DNA of 7,044 nucleotides, taken from JALXCG01 sp026991065 [NCBI: Gemmatimonadota bacterium] (GTDB taxonomy: Bacteria; GCA-2686955). Where the stretch lies: positions 1-7,044 of the forward strand of contig JALXCG010000244.1 in NCBI GenBank assembly GCA_026991065.1. The letters run 5' to 3'. Below the pieces are notes generated by a model. It searched no databases. It saw nothing but the letters and a program-made list of their open reading frames with translations, and was not told where the DNA came from. Below are positions 1 to 6,481 of this stretch, piece after piece (the stretch's first letter is position 1; every line of letters starts with the position of its first letter). The position numbers were made by a program, and so were the translations under genes.

Positions 1-3000
1 TCATGTGCTCCGCAATCAGCCGGATATCGTCGGTCCGTTCGCGCAGCGGCGGGACCCGGATCGAAACCACGTTGATGCGAAAGTAGAGATCCTCGCGAAA
101 TCGCCCGGCCTCGACCATCTTCGGCAAGTCCTCGTTGGTGGCGCAGATGAATCGGGTGTTGGTGGTTTTCGAAACCGCGCTACCGATCGGCCGGTATTCA
201 CCCTCCTGCAGCACCCGCAACAGCTTCGCTTGCAGCCCGAGATCCAGATTGCCGATCTCATCGAGAAAAAGCGTGCCATCCTGAGCCAACTCAACCAACC
301 CCTTGCGGTCGGAAGTGGCGCCCGTGAACCCGCCTTTGACATGGCCGAAAAGCTCGCTCTCGATCAGGTTCTCGTGCAGCACCCCACAGTCGACCGCCAC
401 AAAGGGAGCACCTTTGCGTTTGCTGTTGAAGTGGATGGCGCGCGCGATCAACTCCTTGCCTGTTCCGGTCTCGCCCTGTATCAGAACACTCGTCGCCACA
501 TCCTTGACCTTCTCGATGACCGCGAAAACACGCGCCATCTCCTTGCTTTTTCCCACGATGTTGTCGTACGCATAGCGCTGCTCCACTTCCCGCTCAAGAA
601 TCCTGTTGCGGGCCGATATCTCCTCCCGCAGAGAGGCGTTTTCCAGGGCCATTCCGGCAATCGCGGCAAATGTTTTGCACAGTTCGGCGTCGTCCTCGCG
701 GAAGGGACTCATGAAGCTGCGATTGTCGACATAGATGGTACCGAGAATGACACCGCGGCTCCGTACCGGGGCGCAGATAAACGACAGTATGCGATGCTGC
801 ACGAGACTCTTGAACCCTTTGAAACGATCGTCGTGCTGGGCATTGGAAGAGTAGAGCACCTCCTCCTGCTGGTACACTTTGTTGATGATGTTGCGACTGA
901 TCTTCTCCGCGTCCACGATGGTCCCCTGGTCCATGTTCCGCTCGGCGCGGACCTCGAACTCCCCGGAGAGACGGTTCATCAGCAACACCAATCCACGCTC
1001 GGCGTTCACCTCGGCAAGCAACAGATCCAGTGTTTCCGCCATCAGACTGTCGATATCGCGGCTGCTCGCGAAAAGCCCCGCCACCCGGCTGAGAAGGGTT
1101 GTCTTCAGAGGCTGCCTGGCTGGTTGCGGTCGACTCGGTTCATCCTGCGGCAGTGCCAAATCCATCCTCCCGACAACACGCTTTCTTCCCAGGTCAAGGT
1201 AGACGCGACGAACTTGCGCCAGCAGAAGCCGCGACTCCTCTTTTGCGCCCTGCTGGGCGTGCAGTTTCGCAAGTTCCTCAAGAGTCCGGGCGTGTTCAAA
1301 GCGGCAGCCCACGCGCTCCAGCAGACGCAGCGATTCCTTCAAGGATTCGGCGGCGGCGCTCCGCTCCCCCCTGGCGGCCTGCAACTGCCCCTCGAGCCGC
1401 TTCAGCACGCCATCGGTGTGGGTGCTGGAGAGCCCGGCGGCGAGCAGTTTTGCCCGGTTCAGTCCGGCCAAGGCTTCGGCGTGACGCCCGGCATCGATAT
1501 CCAGACGGGCGCACGCCAGGAGGATCCCGCAGATGCGCCGCGGATCTTCGAGCGATTCGGCCAGCACTCGCGCCTCGGCCAGCAGTTCGGCGGCTTCCTC
1601 CCAACTGCCGCTCTCGCTCTTCAGTTCCGCGACGCCGAGCAGGGTGTCGACCAGGAGCGCCTGCCGGTTCCCGCTGCGCCGCTGCGCCAGCACCTCGCTC
1701 CAGAGAGCGGCGGCCCGCCCGAAATCAGCACGACGCGTCGCCAGCAGCGCGAGTGATTCCTTGGCATTGAGGATCAGATCGTCGTTGCCCGCCGCCCGGG
1801 CCGCATCCAGACTGCGATCAAAGAGATCCTGCGCGCGATTCCAGTCGCCCTGCTGCAAGGCAACCGCGCCGAGATTGCCCAGGGTGCTGGCGATGCCGCC
1901 CGGATCCTCGGCGGCGCTCTTCAGAGCCAGACTCTCCCGATACGCCGCGGCAGCCTCTTCCCACTGTTCTGCACGTGCATGGGCAAGTCCCTTGTTGTTC
2001 AGCGTCTTCGCCAGCCCCTCGCGATCGCCGGTGGCGCGGCGGATCTCCTCTGCGATGTGGTAGAGACGAAGCGCCGCGTCACTCTCTCCCACCCTCGCCT
2101 GCAGGATCGCCATGTTGTTGGCCGCGGCGGCCGCCCCCCGCAGTTCCCCCGCTTCGCGCTTGAGCGCCAGACACTCCGCGAAGCAGTCCAGCGCCTTCTG
2201 CGTATGCCCCTCCTGCGCAAAAAGCACGCCCAGCGTGTTCAACGAGTCGGCCGCGCCGGGCCGGTCACGGGCGCTCTCGCGCAACTCCAGTGCGCGGCTG
2301 CCCCAATCCAGCGCGCGCTGCATCTCTCCCCGGCGCCAGGCGAGAATCGCAAGGTTGTTGTAGCTGCCGGCCACTTCGCCCGCCGTCCCGGCGTTCAGTC
2401 GCCAGTCCAGACTTCGCTCGTAGGCTTCTTGCGCCTCTTCGTAGCGCCCCGCGGCGGTCAGCAGATTCCCGTGAATGTTGGCGAACTCAGCACCGAGCGC
2501 GCCCTGCCCCAATTCCTCAAAACGGCCGCGCAGTTGCTCCGCGGCGGCGAGAGCTTCCAGTGGATCGCCGGCAAGTTCCAGGACGCGGAGCCAGGCCACT
2601 GCCGCGAACGCTCCTTCCGGAGCCGGGCAGGTCAGATTTTCCGCCAGGAGCCGCCGCGCCTCTTCCAGTTTGCCGAGCCGCGCGCAGAGTGTAGCCAACT
2701 GACGCCGGGCCGCTGCAATTCCACCACAGTTGGCCGACTCCCCGGTACTCTCCAGTTCCTGCAACAGACGCTCATACAAACCCGCTGCCGCCTGGAGGTC
2801 GCCACGCGCCTGGTGCGCGGCCGCCGCCTTCTCCAGCGCCGTTGCAAGCAGGGTCGGCGCGGAACCAGCGGCTACGCTGAAAGACACCGCGACTGTTTGC
2901 GCCTTCTCAGCGTGCTCGGTCACCTGCTCGACCGCGGTCAGCAGCAAGTCGTAGAGGGCGGCGGCCGCGTCGTATGCGCCACGTGCCTGTGCCCGCTCTC

Positions 3001-5077
3001 CGGCCGCCAGCGCATGTTCCACCGCGCTCCCGGGATCCCCGCTCGCCAAGCAGTGATAGGCCAGCAATGCATCGGCGTCGACGCCGTCCGGCACCCCTTC
3101 CCGCTCGATTGCTCGTACAATCTGTGCGTGCAGAACACGCAACGCGGAGTGGGCGGCGGCGCCGGCGCCGGAGATCACCGCTTCACGCAGTGCGCCGCTC
3201 GCCACATCCAGCCAGCCGGAATCTTCCGCGCGCCGAAGATACCCCTGGTCGACCAGTCGCTGGGGAGCATCGGCGTGCGCCCCCGCGACTCGTCGCAGCA
3301 GATCATCGGGAAACGGCGCCTGCAGCACACAAGCACGGGTCAGCACCCGCCGCAGATCGGAATCCAGCAAACGCACGCCGGCAAAGAGCAGGTCGGTCAG
3401 CGCACGGGGAATCCCGGGATCCCCCTCGAGGCGGACCCCGCCGGCCGGCAGGGCAACCAGGGCACCGCTGCGGCGCAACCAGCGGAGATATTCCCGGGCA
3501 AAGAGCGGAGACCCCCCGGAAGCCCGCAGGAGCAGCGCGGACAGTTCGCGCGTTCCGGGGCCGCGGCCGTAGAGGCGCGTCACCAGCAGAGCCAGATCCT
3601 CACTGCCCAACGGGGTCAGGTGCAGGGTCTCGATCAGAGGCGAATCTCCCGGTAGGGCCGGCGCAGCCTGACCATCGGGGGAGCATTCGGCCAGCAGAAA
3701 GAGCACCGGCAACCCGGTCGGCACAGCGACGTAGTTGCGCAGGAAACGCCGAGCCACCGGGTCGGCGTGTTCGACCCCGTCCAGAGCAATCAACACGCGA
3801 CCGGAGGGCGACAGGCGATTGAGCAAGCGCCCGACGCGCGCAACAGTGTCGCTTTCTGCGGCGGGAAGGGCGTCATCGTCGTCTGTCGCGGCGCCGGATT
3901 CATCCACGCTCTCTCCATCGATCCACAGTTCGAGCAGTGCCGCCAGGCGCGCCATGCAGGCGGCTCCCCCGCGGCAAAAGTCGATCCTCGCCGCCGCATA
4001 ACCGGCAATTTCCAGGCGCGCGGTCACCTCTTGCAAGACTGTGCTCTTGCCGATCCCGCGCTCGCCGGTGAAAAGCAGCGTAACGCCGTTCTCACTGCGC
4101 CGCTCCAGCCCCCGAGCCTCCGCCTTCGCCACCAGGCGTTCGCGGCCGACCACAACCGTGGGCAGGGGATCCACAGCAGATTTGTCGGCAACCTCCCGTC
4201 GCGCGCTCGGATCTCTCTGCGCGCTCTCCAGCAAGGCATCGACTTCGGCGGCGGCTTCAGTCGCCGACGGAATGCGCTGTGCGGGGTTCTTGGCCAGCAG
4301 ACGTCCCAGAAGCGCTTCGAGTCCGGGAAACTCGCCCAGTCCCGTCGCACCCTCCAGGGGATTGCGACGCAGAATGTTTCGCGCCGTGGCGGCCAGTGTC
4401 GGCGCGAGAAAGGGCACCTCTCCGCTCAAAGCCGCCAGCATCATCACCCCGGCGGAGAAGAGATCGGCCCGGGCATCGACCTTTCGCCCCTGCAGCACCT
4501 CCGGCGCTACATAGGGAAGGGTGCCGGTGATCCCGCCCGGCAACGCAGGTGCGGTTCCAGCCTCAACTGCCAGGCCGGGATCGAGCAGGCGCAGGCGCTC
4601 CCCGACCCGGATGTGCGCGGGTTTCAGATCGAGGTAAACAAGACCGGCGCGATGAAACGTCGCGAGCACCCGCAGCAGTACGGAGAACACCTCCAGAATG
4701 CCGCGCCGACCATGAAGTTCGCGCTGCTCTTCCAGCGATCGCCCCGAGACCCACTCCATAGCAAAGAAGGCACGCCCCACCCGATCGTGACCGAAATCCA
4801 GCGGCAGCGGCAGCGCGGGATGCCCCAGCAGGCGCAAGGTACGAAACTCATGCGCCAGGAGCTTCGCCTCCACCTCCGGCTCCGCTTCTCCCAGCCCTCT
4901 CTTCAGCGCGATCAAAGTTCCAGTGACCCGATCGCGCGCCTGAACCACTCGCCCCGCGCCGCCCGCAATCGGTGATCCGAGGATCTCGTAGCGGGCCAGA
5001 CCATCGAGCGCGCGGAGACTCCTCGGCGCTCGCGTCGGCTCACGAGTTGTCGGAGCGGTGTCGGGGCGGTCAGCCAT
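1..5077 (-). CDS. Ser/Thr kinase - AAA ATPase - TPR - GAF - sigma54 AAA+ activator (3' end beyond window)
   Basis: Translating the minus strand from ATG 5077 gives 1692 codons with no stop; the gene leaves the window at its 3' end. Domains: protein kinase ~30-285 (glycine loop 39-45, Lys59, Glu77, catalytic Asp150, Asp166, APE 191-193); P-loop ATPase ~305-560 (Walker A GERGIGKS 338-345, Walker B-like LIALDG ending at 434); TPR-type helical repeats ~680-1300; GAF ~1328-1480; helical linker 1478-1502; sigma54 activator AAA+ from ~1504 (Walker A GETGTGKE 1535-1542, GAFTGA-loop variant GGFTGA 1582-1587, Walker B FLDEIG 1604-1609, arginine fingers Arg1661 and Arg1667). No signal peptide or membrane segment is seen, so it is probably cytoplasmic. 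In the family, the AAA+ module uses ATP to remodel sigma54-RNA polymerase; kinase, TPR and GAF parts would sense signals (inference). Start: an in-frame TGA lies at 5153-5155 with no ATG/GTG/TTG between, though the Shine-Dalgarno is weak (GGAT, 4 nt away). It is divergent from the exported-protein gene at 5492. A DNA-binding C-terminus cannot be judged. Confidence 0.93.
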   Translation of the reverse strand, partial: MADRPDTAPTTREPTRAPRSLRALDGLARYEILGSPIAGGAGRVVQARDRVTGTLIALKRGLGEAEPEVEAKLLAHEFRTLRLLGHPALPLPLDFGHDRVGRAFFAMEWVSGRSLEEQRELHGRRGILEVFSVLLRVLATFHRAGLVYLDLKPAHIRVGERLRLLDPGLAVEAGTAPALPGGITGTLPYVAPEVLQGRKVDARADLFSAGVMMLAALSGEVPFLAPTLAATARNILRRNPLEGATGLGEFPGLEALLGRLLAKNPAQRIPSATEAAAEVDALLESAQRDPSARREVADKSAVDPLPTVVVGRERLVAKAEARGLERRSENGVTLLFTGERGIGKSTVLQEVTARLEIAGYAAARIDFCRGGAACMARLAALLELWIDGESVDESGAATDDDDALPAAESDTVARVGRLLNRLSPSGRVLIALDGVEHADPVARRFLRNYVAVPTGLPVLFLLAECSPDGQAAPALPGDSPLIETLHLTPLGSEDLALLVTRLYGRGPGTRELSALLLRASGGSPLFAREYLRWLRRSGALVALPAGGVRLEGDPGIPRALTDLLFAGVRLLDSDLRRVLTRACVLQAPFPDDLLRRVAGAHADAPQRLVDQGYLRRAEDSGWLDVASGALREAVISGAGAAAHSALRVLHAQIVRAIEREGVPDGVDADALLAYHCLASGDPGSAVEHALAAGERAQARGAYDAAAALYDLLLTAVEQVTEHAEKAQTVAVSFSVAAGSAPTLLATALEKAAAAHQARGDLQAAAGLYERLLQELESTGESANCGGIAAARRQLATLCARLGKLEEARRLLAENLTCPAPEGAFAAVAWLRVLELAGDPLEALAAAEQLRGRFEELGQGALGAEFANIHGNLLTAAGRYEEAQEAYERSLDWRLNAGTAGEVAGSYNNLAILAWRRGEMQRALDWGSRALELRESARDRPGAADSLNTLGVLFAQEGHTQKALDCFAECLALKREAGELRGAAAAANNMAILQARVGESDAALRLYHIAEEIRRATGDREGLAKTLNNKGLAHARAEQWEEAAAAYRESLALKSAAEDPGGIASTLGNLGAVALQQGDWNRAQDLFDRSLDAARAAGNDDLILNAKESLALLATRRADFGRAAALWSEVLAQRRSGNRQALLVDTLLGVAELKSESGSWEEAAELLAEARVLAESLEDPRRICGILLACARLDIDAGRHAEALAGLNRAKLLAAGLSSTHTDGVLKRLEGQLQAARGERSAAAESLKESLRLLERVGCRFEHARTLEELAKLHAQQGAKEESRLLLAQVRRVYLDLGRKRVVGRMDLALPQDEPSRPQPARQPLKTTLLSRVAGLFASSRDIDSLMAETLDLLLAEVNAERGLVLLMNRLSGEFEVRAERNMDQGTIVDAEKISRNIINKVYQQEEVLYSSNAQHDDRFKGFKSLVQHRILSFICAPVRSRGVILGTIYVDNRSFMSPFREDDAELCKTFAAIAGMALENASLREEISARNRILEREVEQRYAYDNIVGKSKEMARVFAVIEKVKDVATSVLIQGETGTGKELIARAIHFNSKRKGAPFVAVDCGVLHENLIESELFGHVKGGFTGATSDRKGLVELAQDGTLFLDEIGNLDLGLQAKLLRVLQEGEYRPIGSAVSKTTNTRFICATNEDLPKMVEAGRFREDLYFRINVVSIRVPPLRERTDDIRLIAEHM
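1178..2497 (-). repeat. Eleven TPR units in an unbroken 40-residue register
   Basis: Residues 861-1300 of the kinase/sigma54 protein form eleven consecutive TPR-like units, each exactly 40 residues (120 bp), with no insertion or deletion. The turn position before helix B is Gly at residues 877, 917, 957, 997, 1077, 1157, 1197, 1237 and 1277; residues 1037 (Glu) and 1117 (Ala) are the exceptions. NN or GN followed by hydrophobic and small residues recurs at 907, 987, 1027 and 1067. Gly837 suggests a twelfth unit upstream in the same register. The 40-residue period resembles TPR_12 or kinesin-light-chain-type repeats rather than the 34-residue TPR. Residues 680-820 look helical and repeat-like but are out of register. 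Such arrays normally bind peptides or partner proteins; the ligand here is unknown. Confidence 0.8.
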
Positions 5078-5331
5078 GGGGATCCAGCCGCCGCGCCGCC
5101 GCCACGGCGACCCGCATGGGGCTCGAACACCAACCTGACGATATGGTCGCTTTCATGTAATCAATTGAAACACAATACAGAGAACGATTCCAAGAGATAT
5201 TCACCGGCCCATATTCGCCCATTTGGTCGACAATAGTCGGCCCCCATCCCGCCCCGCCGGTAGCGGACGCTCTCCGCTTACTCGGTTGCACAACATCACC
5301 TTGCGCACGCCTCGACAGGCCGCATCCCAGA
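5078..5331. other. Divergent intergenic region upstream of the sigma54 promoter
   Basis: No coding sequence is seen here. About 5141-5235 is clearly richer in A+T than its surroundings. It contains the palindrome TCAATTGA (5161-5168), an inverted repeat TTTCA/TGAAA (5151-5155 and 5166-5170), GCCCAT repeated with a 10-bp period (5207-5212 and 5217-5222), and GTCGA/GTCGG 10 bp apart (5226-5230 and 5236-5240). On the minus strand 5158-5170 matches the IHF consensus with one mismatch. Relative to the predicted start site at 5358 this stretch lies at about -120 to -220, where sigma54 enhancer sites often occur. It must also hold the promoter of the minus-strand kinase gene, but I found no convincing -35/-10 pair. 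Confidence 0.4.
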
Positions 5332-5347
5332 CGGCACGAAGATTGCC
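5332..5347 (+). promoter_or_regulatory. Sigma54 (-24/-12) promoter
   Basis: The sequence CGGCACGAAGATTGCC matches the sigma54 consensus TGGCACG-N4-TTGCW at all positions except the first (C for T) and the last (C for A/T). The invariant GG (5333-5334) and GC (5345-5346) are separated by exactly 10 bases. Transcription would start near 5358, about 134 nt before the ATG at 5492 of the exported-protein gene. Its position beside a gene for a sigma54-interacting activator strengthens the call. Sigma54 promoters need an ATP-hydrolysing activator, so expression should be strictly signal-dependent. Confidence 0.75.
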
Positions 5348-5357
5348 ATGAACCCGG

Positions 5358-5478
5358 GCACCACAACGGGCGACCTCAAACTGCCCCCGTTCTTCTCTGA
5401 ATCAGGGGTGCGAACAGCCGGCAAGCTGTTTCCGCATCCAGCCGGAATTCGCGTTCCGCGAATTCCCTCCACCACACG
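5358..5478 (+). promoter_or_regulatory. Structured 5' leader of the exported-protein mRNA
   Basis: From the predicted start to the ribosome binding site the leader can fold into strong elements. Hairpin 1 (5409-5436) pairs TGCG+AACAGC with GCTGTT+CGCA, a 10-bp stem with a 2-nt bulge (5431-5432) and a 6-nt loop. Hairpin 2 (5444-5466) is a perfect 10-bp inverted repeat, GGAATTCGCG / CGCGAATTCC, around TTC. Upstream, AACGGG (5365-5370) can pair with CCCGTT (5386-5391), and GCACC (5358-5362) with GGTGC (5407-5411). That last pairing competes with the base of hairpin 1, so two alternative folds are possible. No known riboswitch class was recognised. Hairpin 2 could instead be a DNA operator. Confidence 0.4.
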
Positions 5479-5479
5479 A

Positions 5480-5483
5480 AAGG
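5480..5483 (+). promoter_or_regulatory. Ribosome binding site deciding the 5492 start
   Basis: AAGG at 5480-5483 lies 8 nt before ATG 5492, a normal spacing. The frame is open back to an ATG at 5348, but that codon lies upstream of the transcription start predicted from the sigma54 promoter and would put a long hydrophilic stretch before the signal peptide. The ATG at 5501 has no properly spaced site. Confidence 0.65.
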
Positions 5484-5491
5484 TGCGCGAG

Positions 5492-6043
5492 ATGAGAGTA
5501 ATGAAACCACTGATCGCTCTGATGGCCACTTGCCTGCTGTCGATGACCGGCCTTGCCCAAACCCCGCGCGAACACGTGTCGGGTGTGATCGAATCGATCG
5601 ACTACGCCACTCTGACGCTTGAGTTGGCCACGGCGGATCAGGTTGTCGCGGTCCAAGCGACAGAGGAAACGATGATCCGCATCGCGCCCAGTCACGAACT
5701 GGTCCCGTTCGATGATCTGGAAGTCGGCATGATGGCAACCGTGGCCGGCAACTACGACGAGGATCTCTTCATGGCCGACCGGATCATGGTCCGCGGGGAG
5801 ATCCAGCACGAGATGTTCCACGGGGCGGTCACGGAGATCGATTACGACGCCATGACCTTCGTCCTGGTGGGCGATGATTTCGACGATGTCTTCGTTCAGG
5901 CGACCGAGGACACGCGCATCAAGGGGCATCATGAGACCCTGGAGTTCGCGGACCTCGCCAATGACATGGATGTCGTGGTCGCCGGTGACTTCGAGGAAGA
6001 TGTGCTGGTGGCGCTGATGATCAAGGTCTATCCAACCGAGTAG
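5492..6043 (+). CDS. Exported acidic protein with two DUF5666-like domains
   Basis: This 183-residue protein has an N-terminal type I signal peptide: Arg2 and Lys5, a hydrophobic core at about 6-18, and likely cleavage after Ala22 (GLA|Q). The only Cys (14) does not sit in a good lipobox. The mature part is two homologous units, residues ~31-100 and ~111-179. Each has the order G-x-[IV]-x-x-I-D-Y, a strand pair, VQAT-E-x-T, a D-L segment, VAG-[ND]-[YF], then a final hydrophobic strand ending in V. This pattern resembles DUF5666 (small beta-barrel domains of exported proteins); the family call is by eye. The mature chain has 36 Asp/Glu and only 7 Lys/Arg in 161 residues, nine Met and no Cys. 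Function is unknown; cation binding or an extracytoplasmic stress role is possible (inference). It has its own sigma54 promoter upstream and terminator downstream, so it is probably monocistronic. It is divergent from the kinase/sigma54 gene, its likely regulator. Confidence 0.9.
   Translation: MRVMKPLIALMATCLLSMTGLAQTPREHVSGVIESIDYATLTLELATADQVVAVQATEETMIRIAPSHELVPFDDLEVGMMATVAGNYDEDLFMADRIMVRGEIQHEMFHGAVTEIDYDAMTFVLVGDDFDDVFVQATEDTRIKGHHETLEFADLANDMDVVVAGDFEEDVLVALMIKVYPTE
5582..6028 (+). repeat. Internal duplication in the exported protein
   Basis: Residues 31-100 (5582-5791) and 111-179 (5822-6028) align with an offset of about 80 residues. Matching pieces are GVIESIDY and GAVTEIDY, VQATEETMI and VQATEDTRI, FDDLEVGM and FADLANDM, VAGNYDEDLFMA and VAGDFEEDVLVA. 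The two copies have diverged enough that this is an old domain duplication rather than a recent DNA repeat. Confidence 0.8.
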
Positions 6044-6083
6044 GCTCTCCTCTGCTCCGGTCTCTCCGCGGGGGGACCGCGGT

Positions 6084-6132
6084 GGCGGCGCGGGAGTGGC
6101 GCGACAGTGCGCCCCCGCGTCGCCCCTTTTTT
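6084..6132 (+). terminator. Strong intrinsic terminator after the exported-protein gene
   Basis: Bases 6084-6094 pair with 6114-6124 (11 bp with one G-T), then a 3-nt bulge (6095-6097), then GGCGC (6098-6102) pairs with GCGCC (6109-6113) around a 6-nt loop. The 16-bp GC-rich stem is followed by CC and six T (6127-6132). It begins 41 nt after the TAG at 6041-6043 and should stop read-through towards thrS. A smaller CCGCGG hairpin (6066-6082) overlaps its upstream side. Confidence 0.85.
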
Positions 6133-6382
6133 GGGAGCCGGATCACCCGGCGGGGTGGACCGAAGGGGTCCGGCACTCGCGCCCCGCGCTTGCTCCAGTG
6201 GGGCGTCGGCAGAGAACGCAACTCCGTTCTTGCCACCGATCCGCCGGCGCGCCGCGATCCAGCGGCGACAGTTTGCGGATCTTGGCGCGGCCCCGGGAGC
6301 AGTTTGCTGCCGGCGGAGGGCGGCGGAGATAGAAGCGGGCCGCGTGGGTGCACTGAAAAAAAGCGCGATTCACGTTTCTCCA
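6133..6382. other. Non-coding region between the terminator and the thrS promoter
   Basis: I see no gene in this stretch; the open frames crossing it have no plausible start, ribosome site or recognisable protein. It holds small inverted repeats: GCCGG/CCGGC (6137-6151), GGACC/GGTCC (6157-6171) and AGAACG/CGTTCT (6213-6230). A run of seven A (6356-6362) lies about 20 nt before the candidate -35 element of thrS. No T-box, tRNA-like or known riboswitch element was recognised. Confidence 0.5.
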
Positions 6383-6411
6383 TTGAGTGTATGGGGCGGA
6401 TAGCGTATCAA
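6383..6411 (+). promoter_or_regulatory. Possible sigma70-type promoter for thrS
   Basis: TTGAGT (6383-6388) and TATCAA (6406-6411) are separated by exactly 17 nt, each matching its consensus at four of six positions. An A7 run lies upstream. A small dyad GATA-GCG-TATC (6399-6409) overlaps the -10 element. The start would be near 6418, leaving a leader of about 64 nt. The match is modest and could be chance. Confidence 0.3.
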
Positions 6412-6470
6412 GAAGTTTTCCCCATTTGGTTTTGTGCGTGGGGGCGAGATGCTGCCACGCCCGCGCTCCT

Positions 6471-6474
6471 GGAG
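6471..6474 (+). promoter_or_regulatory. Ribosome binding site of thrS
   Basis: GGAG lies 7 nt before ATG 6482. The in-frame stop TAG at 6401-6403 and the absence of any ATG, GTG or TTG codon between it and 6482 make this the only reasonable start. Confidence 0.75.
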
Positions 6475-6481
6475 ATCTGCG

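Noticed and set aside
5-1756. Long plus-strand open frame of 583 codons
   Set aside because: It is antisense to the sigma54 AAA+, GAF and TPR coding sequence, whose motifs are unmistakable on the minus strand; its translation is low-complexity with no recognisable domain. High GC at third positions creates such shadows.
1979-3655. Plus-strand open frame of 558 codons
   Set aside because: Antisense shadow of the TPR and ATPase regions, rich in Arg, Gln, Gly and Pro, with no motifs.
3767-4975. Plus-strand open frame of 402 codons
   Set aside because: Antisense to the kinase and Walker A regions; same shadow character.
5332-5348. Sigma54 promoter in the opposite direction (TGGCAATCTTCGTGCC on the minus strand) driving the activator gene
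   Set aside because: GG and GC spacing is correct, but the match is weaker and is explained by the partial symmetry of the plus-strand site.
5348-5491. N-terminal extension of the exported protein from ATG 5348
   Set aside because: The codon lies before the predicted sigma54 start site, has no ribosome site, and would bury the signal peptide behind 48 hydrophilic residues.
6269-6307. CAGTTTGC present twice, 31 bp apart
   Set aside because: Only 8 bp with no further flanking similarity or dyad; chance is likely.
6107-6403. Plus-strand open frame in the same phase as thrS, as a possible missing TGS-coding part
   Set aside because: It ends at TAG 6401-6403, overlaps the terminator, and its translation is rich in Arg, Ala and Pro with no TGS features.
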